Shown: positions 34,412 through 47,177, counted from the first letter of the stretch. The stretch: DNA of 64,000 nucleotides from Candidatus Cryptobacteroides onthequi (GCA_018066125.1 JAGHSA010000051.1:1-64000), one strand, 5' to 3'. Numbers and translations: made by a program. The notes: generated from the sequence alone by a model not told the origin.

Positions 34412-36204
34412 TTGAACAGTTCCTCCATATCGACAGACTGAACGAGCTCCATCGACTCTTTGACTTCGATCTGGAAATCGTCATTCTGCAGCTTGTAGTA
34501 TTTCACCTTTTCCGGCTGCTTGCGGGACAGGAGGTCTCCTGTATCCACGAGGGAGTTGCCGTTGACGTCCTCTGTCATCCTTATGCAGTACTTTCCTGCC
34601 GAAAGATACGGGAATACGACATCTCTGTCACTGTCCACCACAAATGACCTGATGACGCTGGTTCTCTGGTCATTCAGCAGGTCAATGATATATCTGTGAC
34701 TGACAGAACTGAGACTGAGGGTGATGGAGCTGAGCTTCTCGTCGGAAGGAAGCGACACCTTCACTTCGCTGCTGTCGCTGTAATGCCCGTTGATGTCCCT
34801 GAACGCACCCTGAGGCACCTTGAGGAAATACTCATAGCCAGGCATGTACTGCACGTCCGGTATCACAGAGTACTTCTTGATGTCAACACTGTCCTGGACG
34901 ACCTTGAAGGTGCCGGGCTCTTCCTGCTGTCTCGGGTTCACGGCCCAGAATTTCATGCTGTCGAAGGACTCGTATATGATAGGAATGTCGAAGGACAGGG
35001 TGAAGCCGTACTGCTCGACAGTCTCGCTCTTCGCTTCGAGCTTGAAGATGCAGGTGGTGTCCTCGTGCTTGAGATTGCGCTGGGCGCTCTTTCTCGCGAG
35101 CTTGTTGAGCGGGTGGGGAAGTTTCACCTCTTCGGTGAAGGAGGTCAGCATGCCGAGAGTATCGGTCTTGAGGTAATTCACGAACACATAGAAGGTGTCA
35201 GGCATCGGCCTTCTGTCGTTGACCCATATCTCGAGGCTGTCGCGCTGAGGATTGAACTGGGTGATGAGGCAGTCCGGCTTGATTCCGTTGATCCACATCG
35301 TGTCGATATGTGCATTCGGAGCCATGAATGAGATAAATGACGTGCGGTCCGAAATCCTGCCCTTGTTTCTGATGGCCTGCTTCGCGTTCTTCTCCTTGAA
35401 GAGATTGAGCTCGTATTCCGTTTTCCTGGCGAGGCAGTTGACGGTGTCCTTCATCTCGAAGTTCATGAGCTCCGGAAGGCTGTCTGCGACTACGTTGTGA
35501 GGCCTGATGGCAGTATCGACGAATGCTATGGTCTCGGTCTCCGGATCGTAGAGGTTGTCATTGTTGTCGTCCGTGACGGCATACAGGCGATATGCGGTAT
35601 CGGCGATGTTGCGTATGCAGAAGAAGCCCCAGTCGTCTGTCTTTGTGGCAGCGTACGGCCTTTCATTGAACACGGCAGAGTCCGCGTCGCTCTTGTAGAG
35701 CATGACAGTCGCGCCCTTCACCGGCAGCAGGGTATTGCAGTCCTGTACCACACCGGTGATGAAGAGCGAGTCAATGCTGTCTCCTGTGGAGAACACATAG
35801 GTGAAACCAGGGAACATGTTGCCCTCGTTGTTGTCTGCGAGAGCATCCGTGAAGCTGATGGTATAGGTCGTATTGGAGTCCAGCGGCTCATCAAAGGACA
35901 CGACCACACTCTTGCCTTTCACCTTCGATATCGGCGCCTTCTTGAGCGGAGGCGAGAGGAAGATGTTGTTGCGGTTCTTGACGGTCACATATTCATTGAA
36001 GGTGAATGTGAACTGCTGGCCGCTGCGCTTCACATTGCAGGCACCCATGGCTGGTGACACTCCGGTGAGGAGAGGAGGAATGGTGTCCTTCTTGCCACCG
36101 GTAGGCGCCTGGGTCGTGTTGGCGCAGGAGTGCGAGATCATCATCGGAATGAGGATGAGCAGCACAGGGATTACCGGAAAGTATCTGTTCAGGAATTTCT
36201 TCAT
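34408..36204 (-). CDS. Ig-like domain lipoprotein
   Basis: A 598-residue lipoprotein with signal MKKFLNRYFPVIPVLLILIPMMISHSC and the lipidated Cys in SHSCANTTQAPTGGKKDTIPP, a start often seen in Bacteroidota surface or periplasmic lipoproteins. Residues about 45-145 form a Big_5-type Ig-like domain (FTFNEYVTVKNRNNIFLSPP). A carboxypeptidase-regulatory-like beta-sandwich follows (VVQDCNTLLPVKGATVMLYKSD). The C-terminal half is beta-rich with no clear match. It sits one base after the RelA/SpoT stop and overlaps the next gene by 4 bases. Role unknown. Confidence 0.75.
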   Translation of the reverse strand: MKKFLNRYFPVIPVLLILIPMMISHSCANTTQAPTGGKKDTIPPLLTGVSPAMGACNVKRSGQQFTFTFNEYVTVKNRNNIFLSPPLKKAPISKVKGKSVVVSFDEPLDSNTTYTISFTDALADNNEGNMFPGFTYVFSTGDSIDSLFITGVVQDCNTLLPVKGATVMLYKSDADSAVFNERPYAATKTDDWGFFCIRNIADTAYRLYAVTDDNNDNLYDPETETIAFVDTAIRPHNVVADSLPELMNFEMKDTVNCLARKTEYELNLFKEKNAKQAIRNKGRISDRTSFISFMAPNAHIDTMWINGIKPDCLITQFNPQRDSLEIWVNDRRPMPDTFYVFVNYLKTDTLGMLTSFTEEVKLPHPLNKLARKSAQRNLKHEDTTCIFKLEAKSETVEQYGFTLSFDIPIIYESFDSMKFWAVNPRQQEEPGTFKVVQDSVDIKKYSVIPDVQYMPGYEYFLKVPQGAFRDINGHYSDSSEVKVSLPSDEKLSSITLSLSSVSHRYIIDLLNDQRTSVIRSFVVDSDRDVVFPYLSAGKYCIRMTEDVNGNSLVDTGDLLSRKQPEKVKYYKLQNDDFQIEVKESMELVQSVDMEELFK

Positions 36205-36205
36205 A

Positions 36206-38401
36206 TTAAATGTCGGTTCTTACCACGCTCTGGATGCCTTCGATGGAGCTGAGCTTTTCGAGTATCTTGTCAAGGACGGACCTGTCATTGACGGACATCT
36301 CTATGTATCCGTCGAAGAGACCGTCCTGGGTACCGATGTTCAGCCTTCTGATATTGACACCCATGATGAGTGAGATGTAGTGCGAGATGTCGCTGAGGAG
36401 ACCTACGCGGTCGATGCCCTTCAGGGTGATTCTTACAGGGAAGGATGCGCTCATGACAGCGGTGTCCCACTGAGGAACGACCACCCATTCGCCATGCTTG
36501 GCGGCGATGTCCTCTGCCACCTTGCAGGTTTTCTTGTGGATGGTGATGGAACCGTCTGCGGACTTGAATCCGATGACGGGATCTCCAGGGATAGGGCAGC
36601 AGCATGAGGCGATGAGGTAGCTCGGACCGTTCTTGCTCTTGCTGCGGACGAGGAAGTTCGATTTCGGGGCGACTGCGGAGTCCTTGTTGGTGAGTATGCT
36701 CACGATCTGCTCCGGATCCACCAGTCCTATCGCGATGCGGAAATAGAGCTCATCTACGTATGAGAGCTGTGTGGCCAGGAGTATCTTCTTGAGGATGTCG
36801 TTGGTAACCTTCTGTCCGGATGCCCTTAGGATGTCGCTGAAGAGGCTTGCGCCGTCCGGTATGAGTGTCTCGCTCTGGGTCCTGAAATAGTCCATGACGA
36901 CATTGAGGGCGTGCCTTGTGCGGAGTATCTGGAGCCACTCCGTCTTCGGCTTTCCGTTCTCGGCCGTGATGATCTCGACCTGGTCGCCGGATCTGAGCAC
37001 GTGTGAAAGCGGGACAAGTTTCATGTTGACCTTCGCCGCAATGGCCTTGTTGCCTATGTGCGAATGGATAAGATATGCGAAGTCGAGGGCGGTGGAGCCG
37101 CTCTGGATGGTCTTCTGTTCGCCCTTCGGCGTGAATACCACGATGTCGGCTCTGGTGAGGTCGTCGTGGATGATGTCGAGGAGCTCGAGTGCGCTGATGT
37201 CATCTCTCTGGACAAGGATGTCCTTGACCTTGGCAAGCCACTTGTCCATCTCGCTGTCATTCTCGGAGATGTATCCGTCGCGCTTGTATGCCCAGTGTGC
37301 GGCGATACCCTTTTCGGCGATGTCGTCCATGCGCTTTGTGCGTATCTGTACCTCGACCCATTTTCCCATCGCACTCATAAGAGTGCAGTGGAGAGCCTCA
37401 TATCCGTTGGACTTCGGATGCTTCACCCAGTCGCGCACTCTCTCCGGCTGATATCTGTACAGGCCGGTGATGATGGAGAAGATGTGGTAGCACTGGTCGC
37501 GCTCGGTCTCTTTCGAGTCTGCGGAAGGAGTGAAGATGATCCTGACGGCATAGAGGTCATAGACCTGTTCGAAGGACACATTCTTCGTGTTCATCTTGTG
37601 CCAGATCGAATACGGGGTCTTCACTCTCTTCTTGATGATGAAATCGAATCCTGCATTCCTGAGGGAGCTCTCGATAGGCGCGATGAAGTCGTTGATGGCC
37701 CTGTCGGTCTTCTCTACATTGATGTCGATGCGGTTGCAGATGTCGTTGTATGCATCAGGCTCCTTGTATTTCAGCCAGATGTTCTCCATCTCCGACTTGA
37801 TCTCATAGAGACCCAGACGGTGGGCGAGAGGGATGAATACAAACATCGTCTCGGAGAGGATCTTGTCTCTCTTGTGCTCTGGCATGAACTCGATGGTGCG
37901 GCAGTTGTGAAGCCTGTCGGCGAGCTTGATGAGCACGACTCTGACATCGTCATTGAGGGTCAGGAGGATGCGCTTGAAGTTCTCTGCCTGTATGCTTTCA
38001 GGCGAGAGGAGATAGTCCTTGTTCTCGTTGTCAAGGACTGTCTTGATCTTGGTGAGACCGTCCACGAGGGACGCTATCTTCTCGCCGAAGAGGTTGCGTA
38101 TGTCCTCCGTGGTGTAGTTTGTATCCTCGACGACATCATGCAGCAGCGCAGCGGATATGGATTTGTATCCAAGTCCGATGTCGTTCACGACGATCTCTGC
38201 CACCGCGATAGGGTGAAGTATGTATGGCTCGCCGCTTCTGCGGCGGACATTCTTGTGTGCCTCGTTTGCGAAATCGAACGCCTTCTGCACAACGTTGAAT
38301 TCTGCGTCGTCTGCACAGCGCTTCCTTGCAGCCTCGCGGAGGCTTTCATACTCACCGTTGATGAGTTCGTAGTCTTTGATAGTGAATTCAGAGAAACTCA
38401 T
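36206..38401 (-). CDS. RelA/SpoT-type (p)ppGpp synthetase/hydrolase
   Basis: A 731-residue long Rel enzyme that controls the stringent response. The HD hydrolase domain (about 45-200) shows HPIAVAEIV and LLHDVVEDT. The synthetase domain (about 240-360) has the RVKTPYSIWHKM and YEALHCTLM segments. TGS (about 395-460, VFTPKGEQKTIQSGSTALDFAY) and C-terminal ACT domains follow. An intact HD motif suggests it can hydrolyse as well as make the alarmone. It overlaps the YihY-type gene by 4 bases. Confidence 0.93.
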   Translation of the reverse strand: MSFSEFTIKDYELINGEYESLREAARKRCADDAEFNVVQKAFDFANEAHKNVRRRSGEPYILHPIAVAEIVVNDIGLGYKSISAALLHDVVEDTNYTTEDIRNLFGEKIASLVDGLTKIKTVLDNENKDYLLSPESIQAENFKRILLTLNDDVRVVLIKLADRLHNCRTIEFMPEHKRDKILSETMFVFIPLAHRLGLYEIKSEMENIWLKYKEPDAYNDICNRIDINVEKTDRAINDFIAPIESSLRNAGFDFIIKKRVKTPYSIWHKMNTKNVSFEQVYDLYAVRIIFTPSADSKETERDQCYHIFSIITGLYRYQPERVRDWVKHPKSNGYEALHCTLMSAMGKWVEVQIRTKRMDDIAEKGIAAHWAYKRDGYISENDSEMDKWLAKVKDILVQRDDISALELLDIIHDDLTRADIVVFTPKGEQKTIQSGSTALDFAYLIHSHIGNKAIAAKVNMKLVPLSHVLRSGDQVEIITAENGKPKTEWLQILRTRHALNVVMDYFRTQSETLIPDGASLFSDILRASGQKVTNDILKKILLATQLSYVDELYFRIAIGLVDPEQIVSILTNKDSAVAPKSNFLVRSKSKNGPSYLIASCCCPIPGDPVIGFKSADGSITIHKKTCKVAEDIAAKHGEWVVVPQWDTAVMSASFPVRITLKGIDRVGLLSDISHYISLIMGVNIRRLNIGTQDGLFDGYIEMSVNDRSVLDKILEKLSSIEGIQSVVRTDI

Positions 38402-39399
38402 TCCTGAAAAGTGTCTTTAAATTCCTCCCAGAACAGGTCTCTGCGAGGAGTGAAGTCCTTGAGGCGTCCCTCAGGGATATTGTATGTGTCTATATTCTGA
38501 AGCCCGTAACTGAGCTGTTCTCCATAGATGATGATCTGCCAGCTGTAATTCATCCAGATGAGGAAGAGAGGGATGGCAGCCATGGCTCCGTACACTCCGT
38601 TGAGACGGGTCATGAACAACTGCGTCTGAAGGTAGAGGTACTGGAAGAGGACAAACACAAACCCGGCGACTGCAGCCGCCCAGAATGCATTGACATAATG
38701 GACCTTTGCAGCAGGGATGTATTTGTACATCACCGATACGATGAGCACGGTGAATATGTAGAATACCACCCATCCCAGGACTTTCACTATGATGGAGAGG
38801 TCCCTGAGGTGGATATGGATACCGATGACGCTGGTGAAGTTGGTGTAGAGGGCGATGCCGAGACCGAAGATGGCCACCACAAAAGGGGACAGGATGAGCA
38901 TGCCGATGTAGAAGCCGAAGCGCTTGTACATCTTTCTCGGGATCTTCCTGAGGTCCCATACATTGTTGAATACCCTTTCGACCTGGAACATCAGCCATAT
39001 GACCGTCCATATGAACATGAGCGCCGAGATGATGCCGACACCGCCGGTCTGTGCGGTGGCTATGATGTTGGTCGCCTTGTCGAGTATGGTATCTATGAAT
39101 TCCGGATTGGTCGGGATGAGCATGTGCAGGAGATTCGATATCTTGTCCGACATGCCTATGCCGTCACCTATCGCGAACAGGAATGCTGCGAACGGCACTA
39201 CGGCAAGAGCGCCGAAATAGCTCAGCGCCACGCATTGGAATCCCATTCTCTTCTCGGCAAACTCCGTGAATACGATGCGTGTGAGCTTGATGAACTTCAC
39301 GAGCCTCTTCCTGGCGGACGAGAGTCCGTCGAGGTTGATGTCCCAGAGCTCATTTGTGAACAGCTTTCTGGCTATTAATCTGAGTTCCTTGTAATTCAT
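38398..39399 (-). CDS. YihY/BrkB-type integral membrane protein
   Basis: A 333-residue protein with about six membrane helices and the family landmarks FAEKRMGFQCVALSYFGALAVVPF and NGVYGAMAAIPLFLIWMNYSWQIIIYGEQLSY. This family was once called ribonuclease BN, but that activity belongs elsewhere; members are putative transporters. It follows ligA after two bases and overlaps the Rel gene, so the minus-strand run from ligA to ispG is probably one long operon. Confidence 0.9.
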   Translation of the reverse strand: MNYKELRLIARKLFTNELWDINLDGLSSARKRLVKFIKLTRIVFTEFAEKRMGFQCVALSYFGALAVVPFAAFLFAIGDGIGMSDKISNLLHMLIPTNPEFIDTILDKATNIIATAQTGGVGIISALMFIWTVIWLMFQVERVFNNVWDLRKIPRKMYKRFGFYIGMLILSPFVVAIFGLGIALYTNFTSVIGIHIHLRDLSIIVKVLGWVVFYIFTVLIVSVMYKYIPAAKVHYVNAFWAAAVAGFVFVLFQYLYLQTQLFMTRLNGVYGAMAAIPLFLIWMNYSWQIIIYGEQLSYGLQNIDTYNIPEGRLKDFTPRRDLFWEEFKDTFQE

Positions 39400-39401
39400 C
39401 G

Positions 39402-41585
<2,184 letters not shown>

Positions 41586-41595
41586 TCAGTTCAGA

Positions 41596-43245
41596 CTACT
41601 TATGCTCGAGAGCGAGAGTCTTTGTGGTCTGGTCGCAAACCTCAGAAGGTCCCCAGTACTGGATAGGGCCCGGATAGATGTATGAAGTGGTGTTTGCCCA
41701 CTCCTCTCTCTTGGAAGCGAAGAACTTGAACGGCTCGCCTTCAAGCTCGACGAGAGCCTTGCGGATAACCGGCTTCATGGCACCGTTGCGGCGCTCCATG
41801 TTCATCATCATAGTGATAGGCACACCGCCTGCGATCCACTCAGCTGCAGGAGCTGTAGTGTTCTTGATCACTGACATGTAACCGGTCTTGCCGTTGGCAA
41901 TGAGGCGTGATGCGTTGAAACCAAGTGAGTAGCAGTAGTCAGCATCATAGTTTGAAGGAGCTGCGCAGCGTCCCTCATATCCGAAGAAGTGGTGCTGTGC
42001 GCTGAACTTGCCGCAGTACTTGCCCTCTGCCTTCCATGCTGCAAGCTTGGTTGCAACCATAGCGGAGAGAAGCTTCTCGGTCTCGATGAGAGATACCTGT
42101 ACGTTGCCGTGAGGGTCACGGTCGAGGCAGAGCTGACGCTCTACATCCTTAGGAAGAGACTCGAGGACTGCAAGGTTCTCAGGAGCGATGTTGCCCTTCA
42201 CGAATGCCACCTGCTCGTCCTTTGAAGCGAACTCGCGGCTCTCGCCTGTTGCAGGGTCTGTGAGGACCTCGTTGAGTTCCTTGATGAGCTTCTTGATGGC
42301 AGGGATGAACTCGATGAGTCCCTCAGGGATGAGGACTGTACCGAAGTTGTTGCCGGAAGCTGCACGGTCGGCAACAATCTTTGCGATGTATGTCACAACA
42401 TCGTCGAGGCTCATGGCCTTCTCCTCGATCTCCTCAGAGATGAGACAGATGTTAGGCTGGGTTTCGAGAGCGCACTCGAGTGCGATGTGAGATGCTGAAC
42501 GGCCCATGAGCTTGATGAAGTGCCAGTACTTGCGTGCTGAGTTGCAGTCGCGCTGGATGTTTCCGATGAGCTCTGAGTATGTCTTGCAGGCTGTATCGAA
42601 ACCGAATGAAGTCTCGATCTGCTCGTTCTTGAGGTCGCCGTCGATGGTCTTAGGGCAGCCGATCACCTGTACGCCGTAGTTCTTTGCAGCATAGTACTCA
42701 GCGAGGACGCATGCGTTGGTGTTGGAGTCGTCGCCGCCGATGATCACGAGAGCCTTGATGCCGAGCTCGCGGAGGATCTCGATACCGCTCTCGAACTGAG
42801 CTTCCTTCTCAAGCTTTGTACGGCCTGAACCGATGATGTCGAAGCCGCCGGTGTTGCGGTAGTCGTCGATGAGCTCGTCGGTGAACTCGATGTACTTGTG
42901 GTCAACAAGTCCGCCTGGTCCCATGAGGAAGCCATAGAGCTTGTTTGCAGGGTTGAGAGACTTCACACCGTCGTAGAGACCGGAGATGACATTGTGTCCG
43001 CCCGGAGCCTGTCCACCTGAAAGGATGATGCCGACGTTGATCTCGGTAGCGGCTGCGCTTTCTGCAGACTCGAATGTGACTACAGGCATGCCGTAAGTGT
43101 TAGGGAAGAGTGCCTTGATCTCAGCCTGGTTGCCCACTGACTGAGTAGCAGCGCCTTCTACAGCCTTTACCGGGCCCTGGAGGGCCTTGGGAAGCTTTGG
43201 CTGATAAGCAGCGCGTGCAATCTGAAGATTGGATTTTTCTGCCAT
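41596..43245 (-). CDS. pfp: Pyrophosphate-dependent 6-phosphofructokinase
   Basis: A 549-residue PPi-PFK of the long type, which phosphorylates fructose 6-phosphate with PPi in a reversible step. The PPi-specific GGDDS motif (in LVIIGGDDSNTNA) and PKTIDGDL are present. The N-terminal block GGQAPGGHNVISGL binds the phosphoryl donor. This enzyme type is common in anaerobic Bacteroidota. It has its own promoter and terminator and so forms a single-gene unit. Confidence 0.95.
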   Translation of the reverse strand: MAEKSNLQIARAAYQPKLPKALQGPVKAVEGAATQSVGNQAEIKALFPNTYGMPVVTFESAESAAATEINVGIILSGGQAPGGHNVISGLYDGVKSLNPANKLYGFLMGPGGLVDHKYIEFTDELIDDYRNTGGFDIIGSGRTKLEKEAQFESGIEILRELGIKALVIIGGDDSNTNACVLAEYYAAKNYGVQVIGCPKTIDGDLKNEQIETSFGFDTACKTYSELIGNIQRDCNSARKYWHFIKLMGRSASHIALECALETQPNICLISEEIEEKAMSLDDVVTYIAKIVADRAASGNNFGTVLIPEGLIEFIPAIKKLIKELNEVLTDPATGESREFASKDEQVAFVKGNIAPENLAVLESLPKDVERQLCLDRDPHGNVQVSLIETEKLLSAMVATKLAAWKAEGKYCGKFSAQHHFFGYEGRCAAPSNYDADYCYSLGFNASRLIANGKTGYMSVIKNTTAPAAEWIAGGVPITMMMNMERRNGAMKPVIRKALVELEGEPFKFFASKREEWANTTSYIYPGPIQYWGPSEVCDQTTKTLALEHK

Positions 43246-43308
43246 TGCTTATGTGTTTATGTTATGAGTTTCCATCTGGAGCCGCACGTCATGACGGCTA
43301 TAGTCTCG

Positions 43309-43346
43309 CAAATTTAGCAAATTGTTTTGTAATTTTTTTATTTTTG
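43309..43346. promoter_or_regulatory. Divergent promoters of pfp and the thioredoxin-like gene
   Basis: In the 134-base gap, TAAATTTG on the minus strand (43309-43316) points to pfp and TATTTTTG on the plus strand (43339-43346) points to the gene at 43380. Both match TAnnTTTG. Confidence 0.45.
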
Positions 43347-43379
43347 TAAGGCATGAACGAAACAAAACACAGATAAAAA

Positions 43380-43946
43380 ATGAGAAAGACATTGGCATTC
43401 GCGCTTGCAGTCATGATCACAGTCTGCAGCTGCGCCCAGACCAGGAACGGAAAACGCTCCTCTAAGACTGAGGCATTCCCTCTCGACTCACTTGAAATCA
43501 AGTACAATCCAAACCTTCAGAAGGGAACCGAGGCACCTGCATTCGAACTTCCGGACACACTCGGAAAGGTGTTCACTCTCAAGGATTTCAAAGGAAGCTA
43601 TCTGGTAATCGATTTCTGGGCATCCTGGTGCGGAGACTGCCGCAGGGAGATTCCTGAGGTGAAGGCCCTCTATGACAGCTGGAAGGATGCCAGAATCAAC
43701 GGCTCACCGGTCAAGTTCCTCAGCATCTCGTTCGACCATGATGCGGATGCATGGAAGACGATCCTCCGCAATGAGAATTTCGCATGGCCTCAGGTCAGCA
43801 ACCTCGTCAAGTACAGAGGCAACCCGCTCGCAGCAGCCTACGGCATACACTGGATCCCGTCTTTCGCCATCATTGCACCGGACGGCACCATCGCCGGTAC
43901 AGCCATTACCTCAAAGCGCGTGGGCATCATCTTGAAAACGCTTTAA
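43380..43946 (+). CDS. TlpA-like thioredoxin-fold lipoprotein
   Basis: A 188-residue exported redox protein. The signal ends in VCSCAQ, with Cys18 a possible lipid site. The TlpA/ResA-like domain has the redox pair Cys84-Gly-Asp-Cys87 in FWASWCGDCRRE and a cis-Pro segment IHWIPSFAI. The unusual CGDC pair suggests a reductant or peroxidase-type role in the periplasm. Six bases separate it from the tricorn-like gene. Confidence 0.88.
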   Translation: MRKTLAFALAVMITVCSCAQTRNGKRSSKTEAFPLDSLEIKYNPNLQKGTEAPAFELPDTLGKVFTLKDFKGSYLVIDFWASWCGDCRREIPEVKALYDSWKDARINGSPVKFLSISFDHDADAWKTILRNENFAWPQVSNLVKYRGNPLAAAYGIHWIPSFAIIAPDGTIAGTAITSKRVGIILKTL

Positions 43947-43952
43947 CAACTT

Positions 43953-46900
43953 ATGAATAAATCATTATTTATCACCGCATTGGCATTAGTCTCCGCTATC
44001 AGTGCTTCAGCAACTGAAACCAGAGATGAAGCCAGACTTCTCCGCTTCCCTGCGACCAATGGAAGCGAGATCGTCTTCTCATACGGAGGAGACCTCTACA
44101 CGGCTCCGATCACCGGCGGAAACGCAAGACGCATCACTTCCCATGTGGGATATGAGATGTTCGCCAGATATTCGCCGGACGGCAAGAGCATAGCCTTCAC
44201 CGGCGAGTACGACGGCAACCGCGAGGTGTATCTCATTCCGGCATCGGGCGGCAACCCGGTGCGCCTTACGTACACGGCTACCAATTCACGCGACGACCTC
44301 GGCGACCGCATGGGTCCGAATAATATTGTCATGACCTGGACCCCGGACGGCAAGAGCGTTGTCTTCCGCAACCGCATCGGCGACGGATTTGACGGCTACC
44401 TATGGAGCGTCCCTGTGGACGGTGCCATGCCGTCGAAGCTCCCTCTCATGGAGGGCGGCTTCTGCTCTTATTCGCCGGATGGCAGGAAACTGGCCTACAA
44501 CCGCGTGATGAGAGAGTTCCGTACATGGAAATACTACCGCGGAGGCATGGCGGACGACATCTGGATCTATGACGGAAAGTCTGTCACGGACATCACTGCT
44601 GGCTGCGACGCCCAGGACATTTTCCCAATGTGGGTGGGTGAAGAGGTGTATTTCGCATCCGACCGCGACATGACCATGAACATTTTCGTGTACAACACGA
44701 AGACAAAGGCAACTGCGAAGGTCACCGATTTCCACGACTATGACGTGAAGTTCCCGTCGACCGACGGCAAGACCATAGTGTTCGAGCAGGCCGGATACAT
44801 CTGGAAGCTTGACCCTGCCACGAAGAAGTACGACAGGATCCCTGTGCGAATCGCATCCGATGACGTCTACGCCCGCCCTGAGCCGCGCACCGTCTCCACA
44901 ATGGTATCGGACGCCAGCCTTTCTCCGGACGGCACCAGACTCGCTGTGACGGCGAGAGGAGAGGTGTTCAATGTGCCTTCGACAGAGGGCGTGACACGCA
45001 ATATCTCCCGCACCCCGGGTGCGAATGAGCGCGGCGCATGCTGGTCTCCTGACGGAAAGAGCATCGCATACATAAGTGACAGGACAGGGGAGACAGAAAT
45101 CTGGCTCCAGGATGTCGGGGACGAGACCTCTGCACCGGTGCAGCTCACAAAGGACAATGACACCTATATCCGCAGCATCAAGTGGAGTCCTGACGGCAAG
45201 AAGATCCTTTACACCGACCGCAAGAACAGAGTCTGCGAGGTGGACCCGGCCACAAAGACGGTAAAGACCCTTCTCCAGAACCCTATGAGCGAATTCTTCG
45301 GAGTCAGCTACTCTGCAGATTCGAAGTGGCTCACTTACACCAGACCTGCTCAGAACGAGATGTCCGTGGTGTATGTCTATGATATTGCAAGCGGCAGGGA
45401 ATATCCGGTGACCGAGAAGTGGTACAACTCTTCTTCTCCGGCATTCAGCGAGGATGGAAAGTATCTCATCTTCAATTCAGACCGTGACCTCAATCCTATC
45501 TACAGCCGCATCGAGTGGAACTATGCATACACCCAGATGGGCGGCATCTATATGGCAATGCTCGCCGCCGATACCGCATCTCCGATTCTGCCTTCTGACG
45601 GAGTCTGCAAGGCCGAGGCCAAGAAGGAAGAGTCCAAGGGTGCCGCAGAGGTGAAAGTGGACCCTGCGGGACTCACATCACGCATCATCAAGCTTCCGGT
45701 GAACGGCGGTGGAAGGAATTTCTACTGCGACGGCAAGAAGCTCTGGTACAGCGGCAACGGCGGCACCAAGGTGTTTGATTTCAGCACCAGAAAGAGTGAG
45801 GACTGCTGCAGCGGAACCATCAGCTACCGTTTCGGCGACAAGAAGGCCATCTGCCACAGCGGACGCAGCATCAGCGTGGTGGACTTCCCGGCAGCCAAGG
45901 CCAAGGCCGACAAGACAGTCGAGCTCGGCAACATGACAGCCACCGTGGACTACGCACAGGAGTGGCCTCAGATCTTTGACGAGGTCTGGAGGGCATTCAG
46001 GGACGGTTTCTATCTGGAGAACATGCACGGCCGCGACTGGAATGCAGTCAAGGCAAAATACGAGGTGCTTCTCCCTTATGCCAAGACCAGACTCGATCTC
46101 AACTACATCATAGGCGAGATGATTTCCGAGCTCGCGTGCGGCCATGCGTATGTGTCGCCTGGCGACTATCCGAAGCCAGAGCGCATCAGCATGGGCCTGC
46201 TCGGAGCGGAGATGTCGAAGGACAGGAAGAGCGGCTATTTCAGGATCGACCGCATCCTCGAGGGTGCACCGTATGACGAGAAGCTCCGTTCTCCTCTCAC
46301 CGAGCCGGGAATAGGTGTCAAGGCAGGTGACTATATCACCGCAATCGACGGCGTATCGACCAAGGATGTTGCAAACATCTACAGTCTCCTTACCGGCAAG
46401 GCAGGAGTGCTCACAGAGCTTACCGTCAACAGCTCTGCAGCTCCGGGTGGAAAGAAGGTGGTTCTCAGGCCTATCGCCGATGAGTATCCGCTTTATCATT
46501 ACGAGTGGGTCATCGGCAATATCCGCAAGGTAGAGGAGCTTTCCGGCGGCAAGGTCGGTTACATCTACATCCCTGATATGGGCCGCGACGGCCTCAATGA
46601 ATTCGCTCGTTATTACTATCCTCAGCTTGACAAGGAGGCTCTCATCATCGACGACCGGGCAAATGGCGGCGGAAACATTTCCCCTATGGTCATCGAGCGT
46701 CTCCAGAGACATACTTACCGCATGACTATGAGGAGGACAGGCACTATGACCGGAACAATTCCTGAAGGTACGCACCACGGCCCGAAGGTGCTCCTTATCA
46801 ACAAGTATTCAGCTTCGGACGGAGATCTTTTTCCATGGAGTTTCAAGGCCAACAAGCTCGGCACAGTGATAGGTACCCGCACATGGGGCGGCATCATCGG

Positions 46901-47177
46901 CATCAGCGGATCGCTTCCGTATATGGATGGCACCGATGTCAGGGTTCCGTTCTTTACCAATTATGATGCGGAGAGCGGCCAGTGGATTGTGGAGAATCAC
47001 GGTGTGGATCCTGATATCCTTCTGGAGAATGACCCTCTGAAGGAGGCTGCCGGCAAGGATGAGCAGCTTGAGATGGCCGTGAAGACTGCACTTGAGCAGA
47101 TCAAGGACCGCAAGCCGCTTCCTGGCGTGCCTGCACCTCGCACTTTCAAGGATCTCGGTCTCCCGGAGACCTGGTAG
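43953..47177 (+). CDS. Tricorn-like S41 protease
   Basis: A 1074-residue exported protease with a signal peptide (MNKSLFITALALVSAISASA). Two beta-propeller regions with repeated SPDGK motifs (about 25-330 and 335-650) precede a helical C1 part, a PDZ domain (about 745-850, ILEGAPYDEKL) and the C-terminal S41 catalytic domain. Its nucleophile Ser lies in NKYSASDGDLFPW. The tricorn fold processes peptides of up to about ten residues; in Bacteroidota such proteins are periplasmic. It is likely co-transcribed with the TlpA-like gene and ends at a strong terminator. Confidence 0.92.
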   Translation: MNKSLFITALALVSAISASATETRDEARLLRFPATNGSEIVFSYGGDLYTAPITGGNARRITSHVGYEMFARYSPDGKSIAFTGEYDGNREVYLIPASGGNPVRLTYTATNSRDDLGDRMGPNNIVMTWTPDGKSVVFRNRIGDGFDGYLWSVPVDGAMPSKLPLMEGGFCSYSPDGRKLAYNRVMREFRTWKYYRGGMADDIWIYDGKSVTDITAGCDAQDIFPMWVGEEVYFASDRDMTMNIFVYNTKTKATAKVTDFHDYDVKFPSTDGKTIVFEQAGYIWKLDPATKKYDRIPVRIASDDVYARPEPRTVSTMVSDASLSPDGTRLAVTARGEVFNVPSTEGVTRNISRTPGANERGACWSPDGKSIAYISDRTGETEIWLQDVGDETSAPVQLTKDNDTYIRSIKWSPDGKKILYTDRKNRVCEVDPATKTVKTLLQNPMSEFFGVSYSADSKWLTYTRPAQNEMSVVYVYDIASGREYPVTEKWYNSSSPAFSEDGKYLIFNSDRDLNPIYSRIEWNYAYTQMGGIYMAMLAADTASPILPSDGVCKAEAKKEESKGAAEVKVDPAGLTSRIIKLPVNGGGRNFYCDGKKLWYSGNGGTKVFDFSTRKSEDCCSGTISYRFGDKKAICHSGRSISVVDFPAAKAKADKTVELGNMTATVDYAQEWPQIFDEVWRAFRDGFYLENMHGRDWNAVKAKYEVLLPYAKTRLDLNYIIGEMISELACGHAYVSPGDYPKPERISMGLLGAEMSKDRKSGYFRIDRILEGAPYDEKLRSPLTEPGIGVKAGDYITAIDGVSTKDVANIYSLLTGKAGVLTELTVNSSAAPGGKKVVLRPIADEYPLYHYEWVIGNIRKVEELSGGKVGYIYIPDMGRDGLNEFARYYYPQLDKEALIIDDRANGGGNISPMVIERLQRHTYRMTMRRTGTMTGTIPEGTHHGPKVLLINKYSASDGDLFPWSFKANKLGTVIGTRTWGGIIGISGSLPYMDGTDVRVPFFTNYDAESGQWIVENHGVDPDILLENDPLKEAAGKDEQLEMAVKTALEQIKDRKPLPGVPAPRTFKDLGLPETW

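Noticed and set aside
37058..38407. 449-residue plus-strand frame
   Set aside because: It is the antisense image of the RelA/SpoT gene, whose domains are all recognisable on the minus strand.
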